Notes under the pieces: model-generated | Told to the model about the DNA's origin: nothing | Seen by the model: the letters and a program-made list of their open reading frames with translations, nothing else | Databases searched by the model: none | Program-made: the position numbers and the translations under genes | Shown here: positions 6,865 through 12,494 of the stretch, piece after piece | How the letters are laid out: each line of letters starts with the position of its first letter | Position numbering within the stretch: position 1 is the stretch's first letter | Origin: a virus | Virus record (IMG/VR): IMGVR_UViG_3300043395_000773 | Location: 1 to 23,349 of that record | Strand: one strand, 5' to 3' | DNA length: 23,349 bases

Positions 6865-7365
6865 TTATAGGTCCTTCCATGCATTGGTAGGATCAAAATC
6901 GTTAGTTGGTACATACTTGGTTGAAGTACCGTCCTTTTTAGCAATTAGTTTTTGCTTGCGGTTACCGCCACCTTTCTTGATAGAAGCGTGTACCCAACCT
7001 GAGTTTTTGTCACCTTCGACATAAAACTCTAGGATAACTTGGTCAAATTCTAGGTTTTCGCTTACCCAGTCAGCAACTACTTTATTTGATATGCCTTGGA
7101 TTTCAAAGTCAACAGCTTCGCCGTTCACGTGCTGACTTGTTGTTGAGCCACCAACTGCTTTGTTAAGTGCAGGGCAACGATAGCTTGAATTAATAGTTAC
7201 TGCTTTTCCAAAATGAGTGCGTACTGGTTCTAGAATTTTTTCGCAAACATATTTCATATTTTCTAGATGTTCTGGTGTAGGGGTATTTGGTATGCCTTTA
7301 GCTTTAGCTGTTGGGCTCGCGGTTAGCTCTTCAACTGTGAAGTGTTCAGTTAATTTAGTAGCCAT
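6865..7365 (-). CDS. M15-family peptidoglycan peptidase (endolysin)
   Basis: 166 aa. D-Ala-D-Ala carboxypeptidase or L,D-endopeptidase of the M15 type. Zinc ligands appear as SQHVNGEAVDF (H79, D86) and WVHAS (H126), with Glu113 near the usual catalytic position. The N-terminus (HFTVEELTAS) and the RSSYRCPALNKAVGG-like core are typical of phage enzymes. It cuts the peptide part of the cell wall, complementing the glycan-cutting GH19 enzyme next to it. The C-terminal 35 residues (KKGGGNRKQKL... TNDFDPTNAWKDL) are outside the core. No signal peptide. A strong site AGGAAGGAAA precedes the ATG at 7365, with a late-type box at 7396-7403. High product levels late in infection are therefore likely. 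Confidence 0.9.
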   Translation of the reverse strand: MATKLTEHFTVEELTASPTAKAKGIPNTPTPEHLENMKYVCEKILEPVRTHFGKAVTINSSYRCPALNKAVGGSTTSQHVNGEAVDFEIQGISNKVVADWVSENLEFDQVILEFYVEGDKNSGWVHASIKKGGGNRKQKLIAKKDGTSTKYVPTNDFDPTNAWKDL

Positions 7366-7395
7366 TGTGTTTCCTTCCTGTTGGTGTTATTGTTA

Positions 7396-7403
7396 TATTT
7401 ATT
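7396..7403 (-). promoter_or_regulatory. T4-type late promoter box for the lysis genes
   Basis: AATAAATA on the minus strand, predicted start near 7390 and a 25-base leader with a strong AGGAAGGAAA ribosome site before the M15 peptidase. Fits late expression of lysis enzymes. Confidence 0.55.
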
Positions 7404-7431
7404 CAAATTGATGTTGATTTTAAAGTCAAGA

Positions 7432-7454
7432 AAATAGGCTCAAAGAGCCTATTT
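7432..7454 (-). terminator. Terminator after the small gene at 7468
   Basis: Perfect 10-bp stem AAATAGGCTC/GAGCCTATTT with a 3-base loop, followed on the minus strand by TTCTTG after the four-T run. It ends the 7468-7662 gene just before the lysis promoter. Confidence 0.8.
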
Positions 7455-7467
7455 AAATCTTTAATTA

Positions 7468-7662
7468 TTATCTGCCTTCGTGCGGCTTTTTGCTTACAAA
7501 CTCGTTGAGTTTTTCAGCTTCCTTGATTACTTCTTCAGTGCTAGGCATATCTTCGTGATTTTTAGCGCGAGCCTGCAGAATTTCCTTTGCTTCTTTAACT
7601 AAATCCAAACGAATTTCATATGGTGTTTTATTTGACATTTTTGGTCCCACATTATCATACAT
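7468..7662 (-). CDS. Small conserved-type phage protein, function unknown
   Basis: 64 aa from the ATG at 7662, or 56 aa from a second ATG at 7638. Mostly charged and helical: MSNKTPYEIRLDLVKEAKE followed by STEEVIKEAEKLNEFVSKK, which predicts two amphipathic helices and no membrane segment. The second start (MSNKTPYEIRL) has GGGAC 5-6 bases upstream and resembles the start of small proteins common in T4-like cyanophages. The first start is exactly at the +1 predicted for the TATAAATA box at 7668, which would make a leaderless message. The flanking promoter and terminator make it a single-gene unit. Function is unknown. Confidence 0.7.
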   Translation of the reverse strand: MYDNVGPKMSNKTPYEIRLDLVKEAKEILQARAKNHEDMPSTEEVIKEAEKLNEFVSKKPHEGR

Positions 7663-7667
7663 GTAAA

Positions 7668-7675
7668 TATTTATA
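7668..7675 (-). promoter_or_regulatory. Perfect T4 late promoter box
   Basis: TATAAATA on the minus strand, five bases from an ATG (7660-7662). With T4 late spacing the +1 is the A of that ATG. Located in a 78-base intergenic region between a terminator and the small gene. Confidence 0.65.
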
Positions 7676-7719
7676 CTTAATTAGGTAAAAGAAAAACATA
7701 GTTTTATTCTATTATAGAA

Positions 7720-7739
7720 AAAGCCCCTTGCGGGGCTTT
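7720..7739 (-). terminator. Rho-independent terminator
   Basis: Perfect 8-bp GC-rich stem AAAGCCCC/GGGGCTTT with loop GCAA and a TTTTTCT tail on the minus strand. It ends the two-gene unit 8149 to 7741, one base past the stop codon region. Confidence 0.9.
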
Positions 7740-7740
7740 A

Positions 7741-8022
7741 TTATGCTACTTGATTTTCACGAAACCTTTTTAATGCTAGTTGTCGAGCCAACCATAGTCT
7801 AAATTTAGCATGATCACTTATATCATCATGCTCACAATTCTTATTGCATTCAACTAAGACAGGACGTCTATACCCAACATAAATATCTTCGTCGTCAACG
7901 GCTACATCGCACGGATCTTGACCATCAAGTCTGATTAAACTGTATCTAAGAGGATTACTTCTTAGCAGCTTCGGCTTTGGGTGCGTCTGCCTTAGCAGGC
8001 TCACTTTTAGCAGGCTTGGCAT
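7741..8022 (-). CDS. Hypothetical protein, start uncertain
   Basis: 93 aa if started at the ATG at 8022, but the first 22 codons lie in another frame of the secreted Lys/Ala/Pro-rich gene and read as shadow sequence. The part after 7955 (YSLIRLDGQDPCDVAVDDEDIYVGYRRPVLVECNKNC..., in shorter pieces) has an ordered composition: acidic run DVAVDDEDIYVGY, two Cys (ECNKNC), and a basic helix WLARQLALKRFREN at the end. No ATG, GTG or TTG in frame is available after the upstream stop, so a start inside the upstream gene (8022, or a GTG a few codons later) or a non-standard start is needed. A terminator follows immediately, which supports a real gene. Family not recognised. Confidence 0.55.
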   Translation of the reverse strand: MPSLLKVSLLRQTHPKPKLLRSNPLRYSLIRLDGQDPCDVAVDDEDIYVGYRRPVLVECNKNCEHDDISDHAKFRLWLARQLALKRFRENQVA

Positions 8023-8149
8023 CAGCTTTCTTTTCTTCCTTTTTAGCTGGTGCTGCGGCTGCTGGTTTAGCTTCTTCTTTCTTAGCTGGTTCTGCGGCGA
8101 AAGCTGTTAATGCGAACATTGATGCAACGATAGCGATAAGTTGTTTCAT
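7955..8149 (-). CDS. Secreted Lys/Ala/Pro-rich small protein
   Basis: 64 aa. Residues 1-19 form a clear signal peptide: MKQ, hydrophobic LIAIVASMFALTAFA, then cleavage before AEPAKKEE. The mature 45 residues are almost only Ala, Lys, Pro, Glu, Ser and Asp, in PAKKEE/APAKKEEKK/PAKSEPAKAD-type imperfect repeats, so disordered and highly charged. A strong ribosome site AAGGAGA lies 7 bases before the ATG at 8149. Similar short tails occur in secreted proteins of many Proteobacteria, which hints at transfer from a host. Export to the periplasm is a good inference; the role (envelope binding, scaffold, exclusion) is unknown. It overlaps the downstream hypothetical gene in another frame. Confidence 0.75.
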   Translation of the reverse strand: MKQLIAIVASMFALTAFAAEPAKKEEAKPAAAAPAKKEEKKADAKPAKSEPAKADAPKAEAAKK

Positions 8150-8232
8150 AGTAATCTCCTTTGATTTGAAACTAGCAAGAACTATTCCTGCTATACATAT
8201 AACGCCTTAGCCAGAGATTTAGTTGACAAAAA

Positions 8233-8256
8233 AATAGGAGCCCAAAGGCTCCTATT
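8233..8256 (-). terminator. Rho-independent terminator of the tmRNA gene
   Basis: Perfect 10-bp stem AATAGGAGCC/GGCTCCTATT with a 4-base loop and seven T on the minus strand. It lies about 40 bases past the tag stop codon and ends the tmRNA precursor. From 8150 to 8232 I see only the leader of the secreted-protein gene. Confidence 0.9.
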
Positions 8257-8280
8257 GGTGTTTTCTGTTGCTAGGTATTT

Positions 8281-8517
8281 CCTACCCCGAAGAATCATGC
8301 CGCTAGGGCTAGTTCCTCATATGCAAAATTATCGTTTGCAGTTACTTTGTTTGGCACTTTGCCAGTCAATCAGTCTCGGCATTCCTATTACGTCAATCGA
8401 TCCTAGTTCAGGCCCATCATAAACACACCAGAGGTCTTTTTACAAAATACTCCCAGTCCAATGTGTTTATGGTGGACCTGCCCGGTACTGCCCCGGGGTC
8501 TTGCCGCCTTTAATGTC
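8281..8517 (-). ncRNA. ssrA: Circularly permuted two-piece tmRNA
   Basis: Transfer-messenger RNA for rescue of stalled ribosomes, in permuted order. The acceptor piece comes first: T-arm CCCGG/CCGGG with loop GGCAGTA (8481-8497), acceptor strand CAGGTCC (8474-8480), then ACCA ending at 8470. A spacer follows whose ends form a 10-bp helix CATAAACACA/TGTGTTTATG. The coding piece starts at 8415 with GGGCCTG, which pairs with CAGGTCC (7 bp, one G-T), then the tmRNA-like run GGATCGATTGACG. The tag reads ANDNFAYEELALAA plus TGA (8339-8295), ending in a ClpXP-type LALAA. TGCCG (8377-8381) can pair with CGGCA (8502-8506) as helix 2 between pieces. A late box lies upstream and a terminator downstream. 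The outer ends are approximate. The ANDN start fits the alphaproteobacterial type best. Confidence 0.92.
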
Positions 8518-8539
8518 AGCTGTCAACAACTGATAAAAC

Positions 8540-8547
8540 TATTTATA
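8540..8547 (-). promoter_or_regulatory. Perfect T4 late promoter box before the tmRNA
   Basis: TATAAATA on the minus strand, overlapping no gene and two bases past the upstream oxygenase stop. Predicted start about 8534, some 15-20 bases before the acceptor piece. A TTGACA at 8521-8526 has no matching -10 box, so late transcription is the simplest reading. Confidence 0.6.
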
Positions 8548-8548
8548 C

Positions 8549-9013
8549 TTACAATTTATATGACCATGGATTAATAGCACAGCTCATTCGTTCGCCCATA
8601 AACTTTTCCACACTATGATAAAGTCCAGGAGAAAATGCTAATAATCTATTTGGTACTGGTAACGCCAAATGTGTTTTAGTCATAAACTTACCACCTTGCA
8701 TATTTTTTATATGAGGATAGTAAACAATACTACATATAGGATATTTTAATTCTTGACGATCTGTCCATGCTAATTCATCTTTGTCCACATGCCATCCTGC
8801 GCCAGTGTTAACGTGCGACCAGCATTCGCAACCAACCATACTTGTTAAGTCAAATGTTTGACCAACTAGATCAAGCAACTTTTGTAAAGGAAATTCAACT
8901 AGTTGATGCTTATCAATCCAGATTGTATTACCGTAATCAAGATCTTGAAAAAATCTTTTAGTTTTGTCAAGTTCATCATCTGACAACACATTATCAACAA
9001 CAAGAAACTTCAT
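8549..9013 (-). CDS. 2OG-Fe(II) oxygenase
   Basis: 154 aa, compact double-stranded beta-helix oxygenase. Motifs: WHVDKDE (H75, D77), FSPGLYHSVE (H133) and GERMSCAINPW with R142 for 2-oxoglutarate, the prolyl-hydroxylase-like HxD...H...R order. It begins MKFLVVDNVLSDDEL, typical of phage 2OG proteins. A complete active site is present, so the enzyme is probably active; the substrate could be a protein, nucleobase or other small molecule. It overlaps the end of a second oxygenase by one base (TAATG), so the two are translationally coupled and may share a pathway. It is distinct in sequence from the other two oxygenases of the window. Confidence 0.85.
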   Translation of the reverse strand: MKFLVVDNVLSDDELDKTKRFFQDLDYGNTIWIDKHQLVEFPLQKLLDLVGQTFDLTSMVGCECWSHVNTGAGWHVDKDELAWTDRQELKYPICSIVYYPHIKNMQGGKFMTKTHLALPVPNRLLAFSPGLYHSVEKFMGERMSCAINPWSYKL

Positions 9014-9720
9014 TATACAAAACGTATCCAGTTAGCCATTGGTTGCAGTCCCAGCGACCTACGATTGTTAGGATCCTTAAATGTCATTAGAAAATCTCCA
9101 GAGATGCTAATGCGACGTTGTTTAAGTATTTTAGGGTCGCGTGTAGTATCGTCAACTTCCATTGGCGAAGTCAATGATATAGTTGCGTGTTTAAGTCTTC
9201 CAGGAAAAATAATAAGGTTACCTTCTAGTGCGTCAAACGCTGGCGAGGAATTATATTGATTACGATTTAATATAGTAGTCTCGCCCGCATAGTTGTCTTG
9301 AAACAATCCGTTTGTTAAATCGTTGGGATGATAATGCTGTGGCATGAAAACCAATTTGTTTGATTGTGGCGGGGCATTTAAATAATATACAAAAGAAATA
9401 TGAGCATCGCTGTGGTCATGCTCTGGAATGTTAGATTTTTCATTGGCATTCCACCACGACTTTACAAGATGGTAAGCCCACTCGCTTGGATCAACGCCTA
9501 ATTCTTTTACATAATCTTTTGCGCATGTAGCTACAAATGTATAGAAAGGTTGTAGCTCTTTGTTTAGATGTAGCACAACGGTGCCCGATTCATCTTGGGT
9601 TCCACCGTCAAACGGGGTAATATACTTTTCTATGTTAGAAAAAAATGTTTTCTTGAATGCGTCATGATCGGGATAATCGTAATCACATACCAAGATTGGG
9701 AAGAGACCAATAGAACTCAT
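9013..9720 (-). CDS. 2OG-Fe(II) oxygenase superfamily protein (TIGR02466-like)
   Basis: 235 aa. It starts MSSIGLFPILVCDYDYPDH, a common start of this family. Iron ligands in IPEHDHSDAHISFVYYL (H101, H103, D105), then LIIFPGRLKHATISL (H178) and QRRISISGDF with the 2OG Arg at 202-203. Same architecture as the oxygenase at 588-1133 but longer, with an insert of about 35 residues between the first and second motif (PQHYHPNDL... NYAGETTILNRNQY). Substrate unknown. It has its own sigma70-type promoter whose -35 box lies in the end of the AbrB-like gene, and AAGG before the ATG at 9720. It is coupled by one base to the next oxygenase. Confidence 0.85.
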   Translation of the reverse strand: MSSIGLFPILVCDYDYPDHDAFKKTFFSNIEKYITPFDGGTQDESGTVVLHLNKELQPFYTFVATCAKDYVKELGVDPSEWAYHLVKSWWNANEKSNIPEHDHSDAHISFVYYLNAPPQSNKLVFMPQHYHPNDLTNGLFQDNYAGETTILNRNQYNSSPAFDALEGNLIIFPGRLKHATISLTSPMEVDDTTRDPKILKQRRISISGDFLMTFKDPNNRRSLGLQPMANWIRFV

Positions 9721-9743
9721 AGATAACCTTCATGTTATCTTAT

Positions 9744-9772
9744 AATATACAACTTATTTTATTTACTGTCAA
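9744..9772 (-). promoter_or_regulatory. Sigma70-type promoter for the oxygenase pair
   Basis: TTGACA at 9767-9772, a 17-base spacer and TATATT at 9744-9749 (TATTAT two bases further on). The -35 box lies within the last codons of the AbrB-like gene. Predicted +1 near 9737, leaving a leader of about 17 bases with AAGG before the ATG at 9720. Confidence 0.75.
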
Positions 9773-9932
9773 CCTTAGAAAGATATAATACACCATCTTT
9801 CACTTCAACTGAAAGTGTATCACCTTCTTTCCAGCCAGTCTCTAAAATCATTTCTGGGGGTATAGTAAACAGCACATGATCTGGATCATCTGGTAAATCA
9901 GTAAACAGATCTTCAACGAGATAAGTCTTCAT
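9759..9932 (-). CDS. AbrB/SpoVT-like small DNA-binding protein
   Basis: 57 aa, start ATG at 9932, stop TAA at 9759. The sequence ends in a swapped-hairpin AbrB-like unit: FTIPPEMILETGWKEGDTL, then SVEVKDGVLYLSKVD. The GWKEGDTL turn is characteristic of AbrB/MazE-type proteins, including small ones in T4-like cyanophages. The N-terminal 20 residues are acidic (VEDLFTDLPDDPDH). It could be a transition-state-type regulator or a decayed antitoxin-like protein; no toxin partner is seen. It overlaps the end of the SprT-like gene by 20 bases and its own last codons carry the -35 box of the next promoter. Confidence 0.75.
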   Translation of the reverse strand: MKTYLVEDLFTDLPDDPDHVLFTIPPEMILETGWKEGDTLSVEVKDGVLYLSKVDSK

Positions 9933-10401
9933 TCTTCAATCCCATACGTTTTTTACAATAACGAGCTAACGCAAGCTCTTTACCAAATGCTTCTTTTTCC
10001 CATGGGCTGTCATAATATGGGTCTGCTTTTTTACGAGCTGTCCAGATCTTACCCTTCCAAGCATCTTTGTTTTCTTTTACAGTTAGATCTTTTTTAAGAT
10101 ATTGTTTGGCATGTATCATTTCGTGTGCAAGAACTCTCAACATCAAACCAAAACGTTTTCTACGAGCTAACACAATATCAATGGTCCACGAACCGTTTTT
10201 ATACTCGCCTATACATGTTCCGGCTGCATCACCACCAATCCATTGATTGTTTTGTCTACCAAGCCTAACATTAATTACACCTTTGTGATAGTTTAATGCT
10301 AACTTCTTTGCCATTATATTAACAGCGTCGTGAATATTTTCAGCTATAGATTCGCTGTACGGTTTACCGCCACGCAACCCTTTCACTTTTACTGAGAGCA
10401 T
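9913..10401 (-). CDS. SprT-like zinc metallopeptidase
   Basis: 162 aa from the ATG at 10401; a GTG three codons upstream is also open, but AAAGG is better spaced for the ATG. The core RVLAHEMIHAKQY has the HExxH zinc-binding motif. PWEKEAF about 40 residues later can provide the third ligand. The lysine- and arginine-rich surface (RRKRFG, KKDLTVKENKDAWKGK) suggests nucleic-acid contact, as in SprT/Spartan proteases that act on DNA-bound proteins. It has no signal peptide. It could process a phage or host DNA-bound protein during replication. Family likely, target unknown. A late-type box lies 49 bases upstream and the AbrB-like gene overlaps its 3' end. Confidence 0.8.
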   Translation of the reverse strand: MLSVKVKGLRGGKPYSESIAENIHDAVNIMAKKLALNYHKGVINVRLGRQNNQWIGGDAAGTCIGEYKNGSWTIDIVLARRKRFGLMLRVLAHEMIHAKQYLKKDLTVKENKDAWKGKIWTARKKADPYYDSPWEKEAFGKELALARYCKKRMGLKNEDLSR

Positions 10402-10449
10402 TGGTGCCACCTTTAAACTGGGTTTTTAAGTTTAGTGTTCCTTCTCTAT

Positions 10450-10457
10450 TATTTATC
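10450..10457 (-). promoter_or_regulatory. T4-type late promoter box for the SprT-like gene
   Basis: GATAAATA on the minus strand between the Ile-type tRNA and the metallopeptidase gene; predicted start near 10444. Single-box evidence. Confidence 0.5.
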
Positions 10458-10466
10458 TAAATTTAA

Positions 10467-10558
10467 TGGTACCTCGGGCGGGAGTCGAACCCACATTGGC
10501 CAATTATCTGTTGCACACGGGATATAAATCCGCTGTTTTACCGTTAAACTACCGAGGC
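10467..10558 (-). tRNA. tRNA, probably Ile (TAT), with enlarged variable region
   Basis: Minus strand. Acceptor GCCTCGG/CCGAGGT, D-arm GTTT/AAAC with GG in the loop, anticodon stem GCGGA/CCCGT around loop TTTATAT (A-C mismatch at the last pair), T-arm GTGGG/CCCGC with loop TTCGACT, discriminator A and encoded CCA (10467-10469). The anticodon position reads TAT, which would decode ATA. The variable region is 22 bases, where Ile tRNAs normally have 4-5; part can pair as GCAA/TTgGC. Ile may thus be wrong, or the RNA may carry an insertion and be inactive. tRNA status is well supported, identity is not. Confidence 0.72.
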
Positions 10559-10565
10559 ACGTTTT

Positions 10566-10853
10566 TTACTTTAGAAGTTCTTTTCTAAAGTATATTTCTA
10601 GTGCTTCCACTAGATTTCGTATTCGATGAGTATTAACAGTCATGAGCGTATCTTTGTTTAATTCATGTAGTTTACTATTTAGCTGGTCCATTGTCAACTG
10701 TTTTTTTCTCACAGCGTCCAATAAAACCCTATATTTTTCAGCCGATACAGGTAGTGCTTCGTGCGGCATACCTGATGAACTAGACCCACGATTTGCTAGT
10801 GCATCGCAGAGCATTTCCACATGCGGCTGTAAATCTTCAAATTTGAAGCCCAT
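10566..10853 (-). CDS. Hypothetical protein
   Basis: 95 aa, family not recognised. Predicted mostly helical: FEDLQPHVEMLCDALANRG, then a Ser-rich turn SSSSG, AEKYRVLLDAVRKKQLTMDQLNSKLHELNKD and HRIRNLVEALEIYFRKELLK. The heptad-like spacing of Leu and Ile in the second half suggests a coiled coil. No Cys pairs, membrane segment or signal peptide. It starts two bases after the stop of the dCMP deaminase frame and has no convincing ribosome site, so it may depend on coupling to that gene. Real-gene status is supported by compact fit between the two tRNAs. Confidence 0.6.
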   Translation of the reverse strand: MGFKFEDLQPHVEMLCDALANRGSSSSGMPHEALPVSAEKYRVLLDAVRKKQLTMDQLNSKLHELNKDTLMTVNTHRIRNLVEALEIYFRKELLK

Positions 10854-10855
10854 AG

Positions 10856-11350
<495 letters not shown>

Positions 11351-11356
11351 TGTGTT

Positions 11357-11385
11357 ATTATACGCTACAATTTTTGGTATGTCAA
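11357..11385 (-). promoter_or_regulatory. Perfect sigma70-type promoter, possibly leaderless
   Basis: TTGACA at 11380-11385, 17-base spacer, TATAAT at 11357-11362. Six bases (AACACA) separate it from the ATG at 11348-11350, so the expected +1 is that A. The -35 box lies two bases past the stop of the PP-loop gene. The same geometry occurs at 1140-1168. The transcript should include the CAT tRNA. Confidence 0.87.
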
Positions 11386-11387
11386 CC

Positions 11388-12416
11388 TTAAAAATCGTCC
11401 AATCTGTATAAATTACAATTTTTAGGTTTAACAGTTTCAACTGTGGTTTTAAAATCTTTAAGTACTTGACCTAATTTTCCAACCTGCATATCCCCTGGAT
11501 TTTTCGCACTTAAATTTGACCCCCAGCTAGTGCCGTAAAATGCTTCTTCAACTGGATAACGATACTGTACATCAAACTGATTATAAACACCTGTTTCCTC
11601 AGCTAGCATTTTCTTTAATGTTTCAAAGCCTGTGCTTTTTATCATTGGATATAAATTGTCTGCGCCCAGGCTTTGATAATAATATGATTTATATTTCATA
11701 TTAGAAGATTTTTTCCATTCGCTATCGTCAAAATAAACATTAAATTTCTCTACAACATCTATGTTTTGTTTAACCGATAAAAACATAGTCTCATCAGACA
11801 TTCTAAAAAGGTCTTTTATAACTTGCTTGTTATTAATCAATCCAAAATTATAATATGCAAGCAATGCTTGGACTAATAATCCTTTGGACATATTTAATGC
11901 AGTACCTGCTGTTTGTGATTTACTAGAATACTGAAGAACAGGTACATCACCGCCTAGTACAAAAGAATCATATCTAGAAGATGCTATTTCAAGTAATTTC
12001 ATGTGAACAGCTATTTGCGGACTATTTGTTCTGTACTTCAGGGCTAGTTCAACACATTCCTCGCTGTTTAAAAATTCTTTAAGATCAAAACTTTCTATAG
12101 TATAGGGCAATGAAAAATTATTTGCATATTTTTGCGCTACCATAACATCGTGGGAATTTACAGTGATCCCGTCCCATAAATATTCCCAGATAACAATATC
12201 AAACTTTAAACCCAGCTTGCGCATAACATAACAGGAAAATTGACTGTCAATCCCGCCACTTAGACAAAACTGATATTGAACTTGTTTATCAAACATATTA
12301 TCCCAGTGATCAAACAAACTCAGCTTTGATTGTTTGTAATATGTTACGATGCTAGATGTAGAGTAATCACATACTATCGACGGTGGGTTACCAATTTGTG
12401 TAAGAGAGAGTTTCAT
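11388..12416 (-). CDS. PP-loop ATP pyrophosphatase (asparagine-synthase-like)
   Basis: 342 aa. The N-type ATP pyrophosphatase motif CLSGGIDSQFSCYVM (SGGIDS at 53-58) starts a Rossmann-like domain, followed by FDIVIWEYLWDGITVNSHD and SFVLGGDVPVLQYSSK. These enzymes adenylate a carboxylate or carbonyl for amide or thio transfer (asparagine synthetase B, beta-lactam synthetase, lasso-peptide cyclase, QueC, tRNA thiolases). There is no N-terminal glutaminase domain with Cys2, so it is not a full AsnB. The C-terminal third (YYYQSLGADNLYPMIKSTGFE..., YGTSWGSNLSA) is not recognised. It sits alone before the dCMP deaminase promoter, divergent from the subtilase. Fold is clear, reaction unknown. Confidence 0.75.
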   Translation of the reverse strand: MKLSLTQIGNPPSIVCDYSTSSIVTYYKQSKLSLFDHWDNMFDKQVQYQFCLSGGIDSQFSCYVMRKLGLKFDIVIWEYLWDGITVNSHDVMVAQKYANNFSLPYTIESFDLKEFLNSEECVELALKYRTNSPQIAVHMKLLEIASSRYDSFVLGGDVPVLQYSSKSQTAGTALNMSKGLLVQALLAYYNFGLINNKQVIKDLFRMSDETMFLSVKQNIDVVEKFNVYFDDSEWKKSSNMKYKSYYYQSLGADNLYPMIKSTGFETLKKMLAEETGVYNQFDVQYRYPVEEAFYGTSWGSNLSAKNPGDMQVGKLGQVLKDFKTTVETVKPKNCNLYRLDDF

Positions 12417-12442
12417 TTAATCTTAAAATCCTGTTGTGATCT

Positions 12443-12450
12443 GATAAATA
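12443..12450 (+). promoter_or_regulatory. T4-type late promoter box for the subtilase
   Basis: GATAAATA on the plus strand, predicted start near 12456, leader about 39 bases, with GGAG before the ATG at 12495. It overlaps by two bases a minus-strand TATAAGTA (12449-12456) facing the PP-loop gene, so two divergent starts may share this site. Confidence 0.55.
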
Positions 12451-12456
12451 CTTATA
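12449..12456 (-). promoter_or_regulatory. Late-type box facing the PP-loop gene
   Basis: TATAAGTA, one change from TATAAATA; predicted start near 12443, a 27-base leader before the ATG at 12416. Weak on its own, but it is the only candidate for this gene. Confidence 0.35.
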
Positions 12457-12494
12457 ACTAAACAGCAAGAAAAATTGCATATTTTGGAGCTCAA

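Noticed and set aside
8521-8526. TTGACA upstream of the tmRNA as a sigma70 -35 box
   Set aside because: No -10-like sequence lies 16-18 bases downstream; the late box at 8540 is a better candidate.
9759-9932. AbrB-like protein as the antitoxin of a toxin-antitoxin pair
   Set aside because: No toxin-like gene adjoins it; its neighbours are a metallopeptidase and an oxygenase.
11351-11440. Longer N-terminus of the dCMP deaminase frame (start at 11440)
   Set aside because: It would overlap 50 bases of the PP-loop gene and cross a perfect promoter; the conserved protein begins at the ATG at 11350.
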